Source: Myxococcales bacterium (GTDB taxonomy: Bacteria > Myxococcota_A > Polyangia > Polyangiales > Polyangiaceae). From it: 64,000 nucleotides of DNA. The notes beneath the pieces are model-generated. The model was not told the origin of the DNA. It searched no databases and saw only the letters and a list, made by a program, of their open reading frames with translations. This document shows, piece after piece, positions 36,201 through 44,094 of the stretch (position 1 is the first letter of the stretch; the number at the start of each line of letters is the position of its first letter). The stretch covers positions 1-64,000 of the forward strand of contig CANJCO010000020.1 of NCBI GenBank assembly GCA_947473045.1. The letters are read 5' to 3'. Both the position numbers and the translations under genes were made by a program.

Positions 36201-36490
36201 GTGAGCTCGCAGCCCACCACGATGCGAATACCGGAGCGCGCCGCCTCTTGATGCGCGCGAACAATGCCGTACAGGCCATCGCGATCGACGATGCCTACCG
36301 CGTCGTGCCCGAGCTCGGCGGCGCGGGCGACGATCGCTTCCGGCGACGAACCAGCCTGCAAAAATGAGAAATTCGTGCGGGCGAAGAGCTCTACGTAACC
36401 GGAGCGCGGTCCGGGAAGCCGACGCACTGGAGCAGCAATCCCAGGGTCGACGGGCAGGCGACTGGACGGATCGATTCGCTGCCTGGACAC
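33266..36490 (-). CDS. dnaE2: Error-prone DNA polymerase III alpha subunit, ImuC/DnaE2
   Basis: The catalytic polymerase of the SOS mutasome, working with ImuA and ImuB to copy damaged DNA. The 1074 residues start with a PHP domain ([20 protein letters not shown], with metal-binding His residues largely lost), then the C-family polymerase core with [21 protein letters not shown] and the catalytic [16 protein letters not shown], the block [17 protein letters not shown], a helix-hairpin-helix and a C-terminal OB fold. The GTG at 36490 was chosen because the LexA-like operator ends exactly there, the same geometry as at imuA; a longer frame to 36526 would put the operator inside the gene. It is separated from imuAB by one gene. 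Confidence 0.92.
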   Translation of the reverse strand: [1074 protein letters not shown]

Positions 36491-36507
36491 ACTGAACACA
36501 TTATCAG
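36491..36507 (-). promoter_or_regulatory. LexA-like SOS operator of dnaE2
   Basis: On the minus strand the 17 bases CTGATAATGTGTTCAGT run directly into the GTG start of dnaE2. The same 17 bases precede imuA (40249-40265). They fit the LexA box I recall for Myxococcus xanthus (CTRHAMRYBYGTTCAGS) at 15 of 17 positions. The inner GATAAT can serve as the -10 element, with TTGGGA 15 bases upstream as a weak -35, so repressor and polymerase sites overlap. Confidence 0.75.
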
Positions 36508-36536
36508 TGTTTGTCCCAAATCCCAAATGGGCCGAT

Positions 36537-37874
36537 TCAGTTCGCGTTGCCCATCACAGGCTTGCGGCGCAGGTATTTTGTCGATGTCGCGTTGGGATAC
36601 CCCGCGCGAATTTCCTGAAGGCGCCCCAGTATCCAAGGGCGCTTCATCGATCGGCCGTTTTTCGTGAAGACGATGTCGTCGGCCACGTAGATGGCCGAGT
36701 GCACCAGTTTGCCGGAGCCGTCGGACAGCAGCACGGCGTCGCCATATCTGCGGGCCGAAGCGTCGATCGGCAGGTAGTCGGTGTCGAATGCCTGAGCTGC
36801 GACGGCGTTGTCGAGAAAGGTCGCGCTCGGCTCGGGTAGCGCGAAGTTGAGCGTCGTCCAGTGACAGTTGAGCTGCTCCTCCGTCGCGTTCGGATACGTA
36901 TAAAGCAGCTTCCGCGCAAAGCTGGTGAGCACGTGAGAGACATCGATTTCGCCGCCGGCCGGATCGAGCGCGAGGGAGCGCAAGATGGGCTCGATATTTT
37001 GGCGACGACGATGCCCCGGCGCCCAGTATTCGAGCAGCGGTTCGATCGACTGCCCCGGCGCCACGCGAATGTGCGCGAGCAGCGCTTCGCTGGCGAACAG
37101 CGCGCGCACGAACTTGCGGCGCGCATCGAGCGTGCCCAGCCTGCGACAGACGATCTCGGCGTCGGCGAAGCTCTGCCGGCCGCTGTCTTCGAAGAAAAAC
37201 CTGCGGGCATACGCGCGATCTTCGGGTCGCGCGAGCGCCCCGTCGAGCCACTCGTCTACGTTCGCGGACTGCAGCTTGATCGCCCCTGAAAACTCCATGT
37301 TGTCGAGGCGCGCGAGCAGCGGATAGAGCCGGGCGCGCGCAGGTGCCGGCATCGCCGCACGCGCATCGACCGCAAGCGAGACCGAACATCCAGCCTTCAC
37401 GCAGACGGTCGCCTGATGCATGGCTGAGGCGGTGCGCGGATCGGACAGCGAGATCCCGATCGCGTCGACGCCGCTCGCGTCGTAGCCAGGGAACTCCCAC
37501 GGGCTCGTCAGACGGGAGCAGTCGCCGGAGATGTCGTCGATCGCTTCGACGGCAGGTTCGAGCAGAATGGTGTTGACGCGAAGCTCGCCCCAGGCGCCGC
37601 GGACCCGTTGCTCCCGCGGAGACACTGAAGCGGCAACTTCGGCGGGCGGAGCGTTGGTGACGTTGCCACGGGAGAGCCACGCCCCCGAGAGAGCAGCGGC
37701 GGCGCCGAAGGCAAAAATGAGCCCCCAAATCGCGTAAGGGCGCCCGCCTTCAAGCGGACGCGGCGAAGGCGTGGCAGGGGACGCGAAGGGCGCGGGCGTG
37801 ACAGATCGCTTCTGACGCTGCCCGGGGGGCGCAGGCTCCGAGTTGGGCGGCTCGTGCGGCTCTCGCTTGCTCAT
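36537..37874 (-). CDS. Membrane-anchored cysteine-peptidase-like (NlpC/P60- or transglutaminase-type) protein
   Basis: A 445-residue protein with a Pro-rich cytoplasmic head, one membrane helix (about 47-67) and a large exported domain. Near the C-terminus NCHWTTLNF (Cys337) and, about 55 residues later, GDAVLLSDGSGKLVHSAIYV (His392) followed by DDIVFTKNG give the Cys-then-His order of papain-like NlpC/P60 enzymes. It probably cuts or modifies peptides in the envelope, perhaps peptidoglycan stems. The ATG at 37874 was chosen over an upstream start at 37925. It lies between imuB and dnaE2 on the same strand, with gaps on both sides; a direct role in mutagenesis is not implied. Confidence 0.65.
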   Translation of the reverse strand: MSKREPHEPPNSEPAPPGQRQKRSVTPAPFASPATPSPRPLEGGRPYAIWGLIFAFGAAAALSGAWLSRGNVTNAPPAEVAASVSPREQRVRGAWGELRVNTILLEPAVEAIDDISGDCSRLTSPWEFPGYDASGVDAIGISLSDPRTASAMHQATVCVKAGCSVSLAVDARAAMPAPARARLYPLLARLDNMEFSGAIKLQSANVDEWLDGALARPEDRAYARRFFFEDSGRQSFADAEIVCRRLGTLDARRKFVRALFASEALLAHIRVAPGQSIEPLLEYWAPGHRRRQNIEPILRSLALDPAGGEIDVSHVLTSFARKLLYTYPNATEEQLNCHWTTLNFALPEPSATFLDNAVAAQAFDTDYLPIDASARRYGDAVLLSDGSGKLVHSAIYVADDIVFTKNGRSMKRPWILGRLQEIRAGYPNATSTKYLRRKPVMGNAN

Positions 37875-38040
37875 CGAAAAAACCTGAACTGGCGCGCGGG
37901 CACCAGTACGAACTGTGAATGTCATCGACCTTCAAGCTCGCCACCCAGCTCCGCGCCAAGGCGCGGGGAGACGATTCTTGATGCCTGAAGCTCTGTGCCT
38001 TTAGCCCCGCTGAGCAAGGCACAAAAAAGTTCGCGCGCGT

Positions 38041-39570
38041 TCAATCCATCCAGCCGACAATCAGAGTCTCATTCGAGCTCATCCGCAGCATCGCGCGAGC
38101 CCCGGTGGGCACGACCCATGCGGTCGCCCACTCTGTGCAGTCTGCATGCTTTCCCGGCTTCCACCACTCGATCGATTCACTTCGCAACACGAGCTCATAC
38201 GCCTGCACGTCGGCGGGCCGTGGAGTGCGCGCGAGACGCAGCGGCTCGGCCCCCGTTGCGTGCAGGCGCCGCAGCTCTCGCGGACGCGGCGCGCCGAACG
38301 GCAAGAGCACAGTGCGCTCGGTGATGCGCCACGAGTCGGCCACCGCGAGCGTGCCCACGCAGCCGTCGCCGAGCTCCGCGACCAGCTCCGCGCACAGCCT
38401 CGGCAGCGCGCGCACAGCTTTGGCTTCCGGCTCGAACATCGCCGCAGTTGACAGTGCGCGCACCACCACCTGAGCGGCCGTCAGGGCCACCTGCGCGATC
38501 GGCGCGCGCACGAGCGCCTGATGACCGAGCGCGTCGATGCGCGTACGCAGCACCGAGAGCAGATCAGCCGCGCGACAGAGCGGCGACGGCAGCACCACGG
38601 GAAACGAGGCCGTACGCGCGTCACCGGTCACGAACGCGCGATCATAGGTAAGCGTAAGCACGAGCAGCAGCGCGCCTTCTCCCCTGCCCTCGAGCCGCGC
38701 ACCGATGCGATCGCACAGCGCCTTGGCAACGAAGACGATCTGCTCGGCGCGCTCGATCGCGTACTCGAGCGACAGGCTCTCGGTCGGCGACACCTCGGGC
38801 ACATAGGCGCAGAGCGGAGCGCGATCGTCGCCGTCGATGAGCAGCATCACATCGGCGCACTCGCGCCCAAGCCGAGCCCCGAGCGATGCGCGCGGAACGT
38901 TCGCCAGATCGCGAATGAGACCGAGTCCGAGACTCTCGAGCCACTGCGTCGTCGCGGCGCTCATGGGCAGCGCCGCGATCGGAAGACGGTGAAGCGCCTC
39001 ACGATTTTTTTTCGGAGGAATGACGAGCGCGCGCGGTGACTCGGGGGCAAATCGCGCGACGGCCGCGGCGATGCGCGGACCGCTGGCGATCGCTACGCGG
39101 CAGGCGTGTCCGAGCTGCGCAACGCGCGCCGAGATGAGACCGGCAAGCACCCGCTCGCCCTCGATTTCGCTGCTCGCATGCAAGTGGGCGCACCCGGTGA
39201 CATCGACCCACACGAGCTCGTCGTCGCTCCAGCGCGCGCCGAGCGAAGTTGCTGTGGTGGCTCCGAACGCCAGGCAGGCCTCGGCGATCGCACACAGCGT
39301 CTGTTTGACACGCGCCGCATGCACCACGCGAACGCGCAAATCGGCGGAGCGCGCGCGAGCCGCAGCGACCGTCATTCCGGGTCTCACGCCGAGCTCGACC
39401 GCTTCGGGCGAGACCGCGGAGATGCGCGTATTTCCGAGCACCGAACGCTCATCGCGATCCTGCTGCTGCGTAAGCACAACCGCGAGCGGCGAGGCCGCAG
39501 TCTCGGGCGACCGCAGTCGCGCGAGGTCGACGAGAAGCGAGCGCAGCGCGATGGCAGCAACACGACGCAC
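38041..39570 (-). CDS. imuB: ImuB, Y-family polymerase-like mutasome protein
   Basis: The scaffold of the ImuA-ImuB-DnaE2 mutasome; it binds the beta clamp but is not thought to polymerise. The 509-residue product follows the Y-family order: palm-like N-terminus RSLLVDLARLRSPET without the catalytic Asp pattern, VSPEAVELGVRPGMTVAAAR, DELVWVDVTGCAHLHASSE, then a helix-hairpin-helix around LESLGLGLIRDLANVPRASLGARLG and a little-finger-like domain. The start is GTG six bases after the imuA stop, so the two are one operon controlled by the operator at 40249-40265. The C-terminal tail ends in IVGWMD; a clamp-binding motif was not located with confidence. Confidence 0.85.
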   Translation of the reverse strand: MRRVAAIALRSLLVDLARLRSPETAASPLAVVLTQQQDRDERSVLGNTRISAVSPEAVELGVRPGMTVAAARARSADLRVRVVHAARVKQTLCAIAEACLAFGATTATSLGARWSDDELVWVDVTGCAHLHASSEIEGERVLAGLISARVAQLGHACRVAIASGPRIAAAVARFAPESPRALVIPPKKNREALHRLPIAALPMSAATTQWLESLGLGLIRDLANVPRASLGARLGRECADVMLLIDGDDRAPLCAYVPEVSPTESLSLEYAIERAEQIVFVAKALCDRIGARLEGRGEGALLLVLTLTYDRAFVTGDARTASFPVVLPSPLCRAADLLSVLRTRIDALGHQALVRAPIAQVALTAAQVVVRALSTAAMFEPEAKAVRALPRLCAELVAELGDGCVGTLAVADSWRITERTVLLPFGAPRPRELRRLHATGAEPLRLARTPRPADVQAYELVLRSESIEWWKPGKHADCTEWATAWVVPTGARAMLRMSSNETLIVGWMD

Positions 39571-39576
39571 TGTTGT

Positions 39577-40248
39577 TCAACCCGCGCGGCAAGGGCGCGT
39601 AGAGAACGGAACACGCGCGCTGGCGAGCCCAAGCCTGCCGTGCCGCTCTTTGACCACGCGCACGACAAGCTCATTGGGCGCCCGCTCGACCGCGAGTCGA
39701 AGGGCCACCGGCCAGGGCATCACGCGATGCAGGAGGGAGTCGGAGAGCAGCAGCACGCGCGCTCCATGAGACTCGGCGGACAGCGCGAGCTTGCGCACGA
39801 TGACGTCAGGCGACAGACCGCGCGCGCGAGCTGTTTGCGGCTGCTGCAAGAAGCCGAAGGCGTCGATCACGATGAGATCGAACGCGCCCGACGAGGCCAC
39901 TCGCACACTCACGCGCGCCGCGTCGCGCGACGACGGACGCACCACGAGCAGACGCGCGAGGTCGACTCCGACTTGCGCCGCCCCCGGAGCATGAAGGCTG
40001 TCGCCGAGCTCGACCCACGCACACCAGGCGCGCGCGTCTCGCGTGTGAACCGCGCGAACCGCGGCGAACGCCAGCGCCGACGTACCCAGCGCGCCGTCCG
40101 AAGCCAGCTCCGTCACGCCGGGGGGCAGGCCACCATCGGGCAACATGGCGTCGAGCTCCGGCCACGCGAACGCCAAAGCATCGACGCGAGGCGTCTCGAT
40201 CACGCGAAGGCGCGAATGCAGGGCCAGCAGCGCCGCGGGGAGAGCCAT
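39577..40248 (-). CDS. imuA: ImuA, RecA-like SOS mutasome accessory protein
   Basis: A small RecA/SulA-like protein (223 residues) that pairs with ImuB and DnaE2. It has the conserved ImuA core with ELDAMLPDGGLPPGVTELAS (a RecA-like N-part whose Walker A is degenerate), CAWVELGDSLHAPGAAQVGVD, and the Walker-B-like FDLIVIDAFGFL, ending in LRLAVERAPNELVVRVVKER. The ATG at 40248 directly follows the LexA-like operator, so translation probably starts at the very 5' end of the message. It is followed by imuB after six bases. It is divergent from larE. Confidence 0.82.
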   Translation of the reverse strand: MALPAALLALHSRLRVIETPRVDALAFAWPELDAMLPDGGLPPGVTELASDGALGTSALAFAAVRAVHTRDARAWCAWVELGDSLHAPGAAQVGVDLARLLVVRPSSRDAARVSVRVASSGAFDLIVIDAFGFLQQPQTARARGLSPDVIVRKLALSAESHGARVLLLSDSLLHRVMPWPVALRLAVERAPNELVVRVVKERHGRLGLASARVPFSTRPCRAG

Positions 40249-40265
40249 ACTGAACACATTATCAG
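40249..40265 (-). promoter_or_regulatory. LexA-like SOS operator of imuA-imuB
   Basis: This is the same 17 bases, CTGATAATGTGTTCAGT, as in front of dnaE2, and they also end exactly at the start codon (ATG at 40248). GATAAT within it can act as -10, with TTGCCT 16 bases upstream as -35. The identity of both operators and of their spacing supports joint LexA control and leaderless transcripts. Confidence 0.75.
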
Positions 40266-40356
40266 CTACCCAACTACGAAGGCAAGGCGCCGGGTCACAA
40301 GGCAGACGCCCCGCGGTGCGACGCCGCGCGCGGCCCGCTGTGCTACGAGCGTAGGA

Positions 40357-41199
40357 ATGTCGTCGGAACGTCTCGCCAGCCTCGAGCGCATTGTTCGCGA
40401 GATGGGCTCGGTCCTGGTTTGCTACTCGGGCGGTGTCGACAGCGCGTTCGTGCTCGCCGTCGCCCACCGTGTGCTCGGACCGCAGGCCATCGGTATGACG
40501 GCGGTCAGCCCGAGCCTCGCGCCGTTCGAAAAGGTCGCCGCGATCGAGATCGCAAAACAAATCGGGGCGCGCCACGAGCTGGTCGATTCAAACGAGATCG
40601 ACAACCCCGCCTACCAGGCCAACGGCCCCGATCGCTGCTTCCACTGTAAGAGCGAGCTGTATTCCATCAGCTCGAAGATGAAGGCCGTCTGGGGCAGCGC
40701 CCACGTGGTCAACGGCACCAACCTCGACGACCTCGGCGATTATCGTCCCGGCCTCGAAGCCGCCAAAAATGCGGGCGTTCGCAGCCCGCTCATCGAGGCC
40801 GGCTTCACAAAGCAGGACGTTCGAGCGGCCTCCGCCGAGCTCGGCCTCGCCGTATGGGACAAGCCCGCATCGGCGTGCCTGTCGAGCCGCATTCCGTTCG
40901 GAACGCAGGTCACGCGCGAACGCCTCGCCCAGATCGCCGCGCTCGAAGCGCGCCTCAAAGGGCTCGGGCTCCGCCAGGTTCGGGTGCGCTGGCATCAAGT
41001 CGGGGCCAGCGAAAATAGCGGCGCGCTCGCGCGAATCGAGGTCGATCGGGCCGAGCTCGTGAGCGCTTTCGAGCGCTCCAGTGAGCTGGTCGCCGCAGGC
41101 AAAGACGCGGGCTTTGCGTATGTCACCCTCGATCTGCAGGGATATCGGCAGGGCAGCCACAACGAAGTGCTCGTCGGACGCAATTTGCGCGTCGTATAG
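40357..41199 (+). CDS. larE: LarE-type ATP-dependent sacrificial sulfur transferase
   Basis: A PP-loop enzyme of 280 residues. In the founder, LarE adenylates a carboxylated nicotinate mononucleotide and gives up a cysteine sulfur to build the nickel-pincer cofactor of lactate racemase. The P-loop VCYSGGVDSAFVLAVA, the block RCFHCKSELYS and SACLSSRIPFGTQVT with the candidate sacrificial Cys are seen. The ATG at 40357 follows a purine-rich GTAGGA. LarB and LarC are not encoded here, so the cofactor pathway, if complete, is split over the chromosome, or this member has another sulfur-transfer role. It is divergent from imuA. Confidence 0.87.
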   Translation: MSSERLASLERIVREMGSVLVCYSGGVDSAFVLAVAHRVLGPQAIGMTAVSPSLAPFEKVAAIEIAKQIGARHELVDSNEIDNPAYQANGPDRCFHCKSELYSISSKMKAVWGSAHVVNGTNLDDLGDYRPGLEAAKNAGVRSPLIEAGFTKQDVRAASAELGLAVWDKPASACLSSRIPFGTQVTRERLAQIAALEARLKGLGLRQVRVRWHQVGASENSGALARIEVDRAELVSAFERSSELVAAGKDAGFAYVTLDLQGYRQGSHNEVLVGRNLRVV

Positions 41200-41337
41200 C
41201 GACGTCAAGGGGCCCCGCCAGCCCGCCGCTGCGCACGCGATTGCGCACTGGCTTAAGCTTGTCGAACCGGCAAAAATCTGCGACCAAGGCGACGACAGAG
41301 TCGTTCGGCACGCCTCGTTATTGCCGGTAAGGTGACC

Positions 41338-42333
41338 ATGGAATCAGCACGCCAGAACAAGGAGCTCATCGACGCCACCCGGCCCTTCGCCGTCGAGAGC
41401 AAGCTCAAGAGCTGGTGGTCGCTCGCGAGCACCCTCGCGCTCACCGCAGCCACACTCAGCTGGGCTGCGTGCACGCCTCACTCGATGGCAGGCTGGGCGA
41501 CGCGCCTCATGGCGAGCGCCGTGTCGGGCCTGCTCATCGTCCGCGTGTTCATTCTGTATCATGACTTCCAGCACGGAGCGATTTTGCGGGGCTCGCGGAT
41601 CGCGCGCGCGCTGTTCTGGGTCTACGGCATGCTCATCATGACGCCTCCCAAAGTGTGGAGGGAGACTCACAACTACCATCACGCCAACACCGCAAAGATT
41701 GTCGGCTCCCACGTTGGCTCGTACGCGATGGTGACGACCGGCATGTGGGCAAAGATGAGCCCCGGCGATCAGCGGATGTACAAAATCATCAGGCACCCGC
41801 TGACCATCGTCACAGGCTATTTCACGCTGTTTATGTTCGGCATGGGCGTCTCGCCGTTCTTGCGCGCCCCTAAAAAACACTGGCAGTCGATCGCTGCAGT
41901 GGTGCTGAACGTCGCGCTCTCGGCAGCGCTGGTGTGGAAGTTCGGCTTCGCCACCTTCGCGCTCGCGATGTTTTTGCCGCTGGCCATTTCGATGACCGCG
42001 GGGGGATATCTTTTCTATGCGCAGCACAACTTCCCTGACATTCACGTTCAGCCGCGTGAGTCGTGGTCGTTTACCAACGCCGCGCTCGAATCGTCGAGCT
42101 ACATGCAGATGGGGCCGATCGGCCGGTTTTTCTGCGGAAACATCGGATTTCACCACGTACATCACCTGAACTCGATGATCCCGTTTTACCGGCTTCCCGA
42201 GGCGATGTCCGCGATCCCCGAGCTGGCCACGCCCCACAAAACAAGCTGGTCCCCGCGCGACGTCATCGCGTGCTTCCAGCTCAAACTGTGGGACGCCGAG
42301 CAGGGCAAGATGGTGGGATATCCCAGCCGCTGA
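41338..42333 (+). CDS. Fatty acid desaturase, membrane di-iron type
   Basis: An inner-membrane oxidase of 331 residues that introduces double bonds into acyl chains or modifies related lipids. Three histidine boxes that hold the di-iron centre are in order: HDFQH (about 74), HNYHH (about 110) and HHVHH (about 272), with paired membrane helices between them. The ATG at 41338 has AAGGTG just upstream; an in-frame GTG two codons earlier overlaps that site. Regioselectivity and acyl carrier cannot be read. It has no obvious operon partner and is convergent with the Ser/Thr kinase gene. Confidence 0.88.
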   Translation: MESARQNKELIDATRPFAVESKLKSWWSLASTLALTAATLSWAACTPHSMAGWATRLMASAVSGLLIVRVFILYHDFQHGAILRGSRIARALFWVYGMLIMTPPKVWRETHNYHHANTAKIVGSHVGSYAMVTTGMWAKMSPGDQRMYKIIRHPLTIVTGYFTLFMFGMGVSPFLRAPKKHWQSIAAVVLNVALSAALVWKFGFATFALAMFLPLAISMTAGGYLFYAQHNFPDIHVQPRESWSFTNAALESSSYMQMGPIGRFFCGNIGFHHVHHLNSMIPFYRLPEAMSAIPELATPHKTSWSPRDVIACFQLKLWDAEQGKMVGYPSR

Positions 42334-42366
42334 GAGCCGCGAGCTCGCCTACCCCGAGTGAGACGC

Positions 42367-44061
42367 TCAGGCGGGGAGGTTCGCGTGCACCCGGGCACGC
42401 TCTGCCGCTTCGCGCAGAGCCGCCGACAGCGCGCGGGCATCCGGAAACCGGTGCTTCGGGTCCGGCGCCATGGCCCCTTCAATGATGGCCTGCCAGTGCG
42501 GCGGTATTTTGCGGGCGATCCCGACCGGAACGCCGTCTGCCGGGGTACCCGACGACAAGAACAGTCCGCTGGGAGTTGGCGGAGGCGGCTCGCCCGCGAG
42601 GCACTCGAACATGGTCGCTCCAAGGGCGAACAAGTCACTTCGGGCATCGACCTCGCCGCCGGCCTCCTGCTCGGGAGACATGTACCCGGGGGTGCCCACC
42701 GGCGCGCCCATGCCGGTAATTCGGGTCTCTTCCCACTCGACCCGCGCAATTCCGAAATCGATGAGCTTGATGCGTTCGGAGCCGTCGGGCTGCTTCGCGA
42801 CGAAGATGTTGGACGGCTTGAGATCGCGATGCAAAACGCCGGCGGCATGCACCGCCACCAGCGCGTCGGAGATTTGCAGCGCGTAGGCGAACGCCTCGTG
42901 CTCGCCGATGCGCCCCTGGCTGCGCAGGCGATGGGCCAGCGTCTCTCCGCGGAGCAGCTCCATCACGAGAAAAGAAGTGCCGTCGGCGAGGTGCCCGTGG
43001 TCGATCATCTCGACGACGTTGGTGTGCCACGAAAGCCCGAGAGCCTCCGATTCGCGGCGAAGACGATCGGAGGCCACGGCATCGTGGGCGTTGGCCGCGC
43101 GCAGGAGCTTCACGGCCACTGCGAAGTCGTCCGAGATGCGCCGGGCTTCGTAGATGACTCCGCTCGCGCCAGAGCCCATGCGCGCGTGAACCCGGTATTT
43201 TCCGGCGATGATGCTCCCGTCGATCCGTGTACTTACCACGCGATCGCGCGTCTCTTTGAGGACAAGGCTGCGCTCGAGCGCCAGAACGCGAAGCTGCTGC
43301 GCCGTAAGATCGGCGCGCCTGCTCGCCTCGCGCGCGAAGGTGACTCCGAAGGCTGCGCACACGGCGGCGGTCGTGAGGCTCGCCCCGACGGCCACGCCCT
43401 GCGGCGCGTGCAGCAGCGAGGAGCTCCCTCCCAACGCGGCACCCAGGAGGCCGCCCATCGCCGCAAACTCCGGCAGGCGGGCGCGCTTCCAGCGCACCTC
43501 GTATTCCTGCGACAGCATCGAGGCCTCGGAGACCAGAGAGGCCGTTGCCGTCACGACGCCCGGGCCAAGACCGAACAGCGCAGTCACCGCGCGGAGCTGA
43601 GCTGCGCGCAAGAGCGCGAGGAGGCCGGATTGTTCGAGCGAAGGATCGTGGAGTACGTGCACGCGGCCGCGCCAGTAGCCGCGACGAACCTCGAGCGTCT
43701 GCCACCGCGTCGTGCGCCCGTACTCACTCTCCGAAGCGTCGAGCCGCGAGAAAGCCTGCGCGGGCCCAGTCGTGCCTCGCAGGACGCGGACCCAAAACCC
43801 CAGGTTTTCAGTGGCGATCAGCTGCGGCCAGACGTCGACAATCGCCGCTCTTCCCTCGATGTCGGCGAACTCCGACAACGACAGCGACAGCGCGCCCACG
43901 GTCATGAGCTGCGTCTCGTCTTCGAGCGCGTCGCGCGAAATGCCAATCGCTTTGAGCCAGCCATCGGTTACGACCGGACCGCGCTTGAGGTCGAGCCGGA
44001 GCATCAGCGCCTTGACGAGCGCGACAGCAACCTGTCCGGATGAGAAGCTCGATCGGTGCAT
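42367..44061 (-). CDS. Ser/Thr protein kinase with N-terminal unknown domain
   Basis: A 564-residue kinase with its catalytic domain at the C-terminus (about 275-555). The Gly-rich loop is MGSGASGVIYEA, VAVKLL holds the ATP-binding Lys, HRDLKPSNIFV the catalytic loop, LIDFGIARV the DFG motif, and GTPGYMSPEQ the activation segment, so it should be active. The first 200 residues form an alpha/beta domain, ending in GYWRGRVHVLHDPSLEQSG, that I do not recognise. Two hydrophobic helices (about 180-235) precede the kinase and are probably membrane spans. The reverse layout, kinase C-terminal, is less common than the usual N-terminal kinase. It is divergent from the NFACT-R gene. Confidence 0.9.
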   Translation of the reverse strand: MHRSSFSSGQVAVALVKALMLRLDLKRGPVVTDGWLKAIGISRDALEDETQLMTVGALSLSLSEFADIEGRAAIVDVWPQLIATENLGFWVRVLRGTTGPAQAFSRLDASESEYGRTTRWQTLEVRRGYWRGRVHVLHDPSLEQSGLLALLRAAQLRAVTALFGLGPGVVTATASLVSEASMLSQEYEVRWKRARLPEFAAMGGLLGAALGGSSSLLHAPQGVAVGASLTTAAVCAAFGVTFAREASRRADLTAQQLRVLALERSLVLKETRDRVVSTRIDGSIIAGKYRVHARMGSGASGVIYEARRISDDFAVAVKLLRAANAHDAVASDRLRRESEALGLSWHTNVVEMIDHGHLADGTSFLVMELLRGETLAHRLRSQGRIGEHEAFAYALQISDALVAVHAAGVLHRDLKPSNIFVAKQPDGSERIKLIDFGIARVEWEETRITGMGAPVGTPGYMSPEQEAGGEVDARSDLFALGATMFECLAGEPPPPTPSGLFLSSGTPADGVPVGIARKIPPHWQAIIEGAMAPDPKHRFPDARALSAALREAAERARVHANLPA

Positions 44062-44094
44062 GGTTTTCGCTCGGGTACTATAACGCCGCCGCGG

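Noticed and set aside
36491-36526. Longer dnaE2 start at 36526
   Set aside because: It would put the LexA-like operator within the coding region; the GTG at 36490 has the same operator-to-start geometry as imuA.
36391-37728. 445-residue frame on the minus strand overlapping the cysteine-peptidase-like gene
   Set aside because: Arginine-rich shifted frame of the real gene.
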